From Clostridium sp. UBA4548 (GTDB taxonomy: Bacteria > Bacillota > Clostridia > Clostridiales > Clostridiaceae): 64,000 nucleotides of DNA. The position numbers and the translations under genes were made by a program. The stretch lies in NCBI RefSeq assembly GCF_002387895.1, contig NZ_DGLI01000025.1, positions 1 to 64,000 on the forward strand, written 5' to 3'. Shown here one piece after another: positions 62,497-64,000 of this stretch; the first letter of the stretch is position 1, and each line of letters begins with the position of its first letter. The notes under the pieces are model-generated. The model was not told where the DNA came from, made no database searches, and saw nothing but the letters and a program-made list of their open reading frames with translations.

Positions 62497-63735
62497 ATGG
62501 GTAATAAAAGTAATAGTAGACTTATTAAAATAGTAAATGGGAAAGATGATACTAAGACAATCACTGTTGATAGTGTTTTTTTACATAGTAAATATAATCC
62601 AACTGGTGAGGCAGATGCTTACATTAAAAGCAATGAAAATATTTATATCAATGAAGAAAAGGTTGTTGTATACGGAATAGGTTGTGGATACCACATTAAA
62701 TCACTATTGGAAAATACTGATTTAAATTGTAAGATTATAATATTTGACTTTGATAAAGAGGTGTTTAATATATCTAAGTCAAATGGGTTCCTAGATGAAA
62801 TTATCTCAAATCCAAGAGTTCAGATATTTATCGGATATAATTATGAAAATTTAGATAACTTATCAAAAGTCTTAAGTTATTGTAAGGATATTTTAATCTG
62901 GAAACCTTCTTTAAAAGTTTTGCCAGAAGAATATAGTAATATAAAAACTATTATTAAAGACTTTGAAATAGGTAAGTTAGCTGTGAAAAAGTATTCACAT
63001 ATGGCACAAGATAATTACTTAAAAAATCTAAGAGTACAATATATCAAAATAGATAAATTTATTGAGGACAACAGTATAAAAAATAAACCTATAATACTAG
63101 TGGCTGCAGGTCCATCATTGGAAATAGTAGTTAATGATTTAAAACGACTTTATGGAAAGGTTAGAATTTTTGCTGTAGGAAGAGCATTAAAATACCTAAT
63201 GAAAAATGGAATTAAGCCAGACATGATTTGCATTATAGATCCTCAAGATATAGTTTATTTTGATCAATTAAAAGATTTTGAAAATCTCGCAATACCACTA
63301 TGTTTTTTAAGCACAGCTTGTAACTTGGCAGTTAAAACATATACTGGCCCTAAGTATATGTTCTATAATGAAGAACGTGAAGGAACGATAAAAATAAATA
63401 CAGGAAGATCAGTTGCAACTGCAGTTTTAGATATTGCTATTAAGACAAGAGCTAATCCAATTATTTTTGTAGGTCAAGATTTGGCTTACTTAAATAATAA
63501 AACCCACTCAGGATTAGCTACTGATGAAGGAATTAATAAGGTGAATTTTAAAACTGTTTTAGGAATGAATGGCGAACAATTGGCAACAACAGAAGGATTA
63601 CTAAGTTTTAAGCGGTGGATCGAAAGGACAATACAACAAAATCCTAGCGTTACTTTTGTTAACTGTAGTAAAGGTGCTAAAATTATAGGTACAGTTGAAA
63701 AAGATATTTCTGATCTCATAAACACACTAATATAA
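62497..63735 (+). CDS. DUF115 / Maf-type flagellin glycosyltransferase
   Basis: A 412-residue protein. The central DUF115 domain has the nucleotide-binding VAAGPSLE (about 202-209), IFAVGRALKYLMKNGIKPDMICIIDPQD (about 222-249) and IFVGQDLAYLNNKTHS (about 322-337), the pattern of motility accessory factors (Maf) that transfer pseudaminic or legionaminic acid to flagellin Ser/Thr. It is shorter than the Maf proteins of Campylobacter (roughly 600). With the pse operon at 19-25 kb it would complete flagellin pseudaminylation. The related MptE fold is the main alternative; context favours Maf. The start follows AGAGGAGTTATAAGAATT. Confidence 0.83.
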   Translation: MGNKSNSRLIKIVNGKDDTKTITVDSVFLHSKYNPTGEADAYIKSNENIYINEEKVVVYGIGCGYHIKSLLENTDLNCKIIIFDFDKEVFNISKSNGFLDEIISNPRVQIFIGYNYENLDNLSKVLSYCKDILIWKPSLKVLPEEYSNIKTIIKDFEIGKLAVKKYSHMAQDNYLKNLRVQYIKIDKFIEDNSIKNKPIILVAAGPSLEIVVNDLKRLYGKVRIFAVGRALKYLMKNGIKPDMICIIDPQDIVYFDQLKDFENLAIPLCFLSTACNLAVKTYTGPKYMFYNEEREGTIKINTGRSVATAVLDIAIKTRANPIIFVGQDLAYLNNKTHSGLATDEGINKVNFKTVLGMNGEQLATTEGLLSFKRWIERTIQQNPSVTFVNCSKGAKIIGTVEKDISDLINTLI

Positions 63736-63955
63736 AAGAGACTAAAATGCGTTTTGGAAGCTATAAATAACATAAGTTAGGTATGAGAAGCTTAAAGAAG
63801 AAATTGTTTTGAAATTACTTTTTAGTGTATAAGGCTTATTTGTAAGTCGGGTTATTCTAATATTAACTTTATATTTAGTATAAAAAATAGTAGTTAAAGT
63901 TAATTTGGGTTAAGTGATTTATAAAATAAACGAATATAATAATTGAGGTGAGAAT

Positions 63956-64000
63956 ATGAATAAACTTTTAGTCCCTGAGTTCTTATTGAATTTTAGTTGT
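63956..64000 (+). CDS. Start of an unidentified gene cut by the window end
   Basis: The ATG at 63956 is preceded by GAGGTGAGAAT and opens MNKLLVPEFLLNFSC, uninterrupted for the 15 codons present. Too little is visible to name it. The spacer 63736-63955 shows no gene; a TATAAT at 63935-63940 could be a -10 element, without a clear -35. Confidence 0.5.
   Translation, partial: MNKLLVPEFLLNFSC

Noticed and set aside
1..64000. Search by eye for CRISPR arrays, tRNA, rRNA and phage genes
   Set aside because: No regularly spaced repeats, cloverleaf-like sequences, rRNA signatures or phage structural genes were recognised.

Overview
The window reads as chromosomal DNA from an anaerobic, spore-forming, motile, low-G+C Firmicute, most likely Clostridium in the strict sense. 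The evidence is four alpha/beta-type small acid-soluble spore protein genes, a pyruvate:ferredoxin oxidoreductase, strong AGGAGG ribosome-binding sites, AT-rich spacers, a T-box leader and a Gram-positive flagellar locus with FliY, CsrA/FliW and CheC/CheD. No rRNA, tRNA or CRISPR array was seen.

Layout. (1) 1-18 kb is mostly housekeeping: a small membrane protein, a radical-SAM/DUF4130 DNA-metabolism pair, an MFS exporter, a D-2-hydroxyacid dehydrogenase, a membrane-anchored MutS-like ATPase, MnmH (tRNA selenouridine synthase), topoisomerase IV (parE-parC) with an M16 peptidase, a T-box-controlled lysyl-tRNA synthetase and an endonuclease-IV-like TIM barrel. (2) 18.2-25.3 kb is an accessory island. 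It holds a complete six-gene CMP-pseudaminic acid pathway (pseB-C-F-H-I-G), flanked by two copies of a 60-bp direct repeat, with a decayed IS3-family transposase on the left. (3) 25.3-38.5 kb holds recJ, the SASP array, murG, a beta-CASP RNase, PFOR, a His/Cys-rich DUF1292 protein, a HAD phosphatase and a class IV aminotransferase. (4) 38.5-63.7 kb is a chemotaxis and late-flagellar locus: fapA-cheW-cheD-cheB-cheR-cheA-cheC-cheY-cheW-fliM-fliY, then flgM-flgN-flgK-flgL-fliW-csrA-flaG-fliS-fliD-fliT, two flagellin genes, a secreted vWA/IPT-repeat protein, a small helical protein and a DUF115 (Maf-type) glycosyltransferase.

How it fits together. Four sites share the pattern TAAA-N15-xxCGATAA, a sigma-28 (SigD/FliA) type promoter. 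They lie upstream of fapA-che, of the first flagellin, of the small-protein/Maf pair and, about 20 kb away, of pseB. This predicts that flagellin, the nonulosonic sugar made for it and the enzyme that attaches the sugar are co-expressed under FlgM control. The flagellin leader has a GGA-loop hairpin plus a GGA in the Shine-Dalgarno, which is the layout expected for CsrA repression; the FliW antagonist is encoded upstream. Directly behind the second flagellin stop codon lies a c-di-GMP-I (GEMM) riboswitch with an overlapping terminator and candidate antiterminator, in front of the vWA/IPT surface protein. No other terminator separates them, so c-di-GMP may decide whether flagellin transcripts extend into the adhesin gene. 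This linked sigma-28 / CsrA / c-di-GMP / pseudaminate arrangement is the most interesting system in the window.
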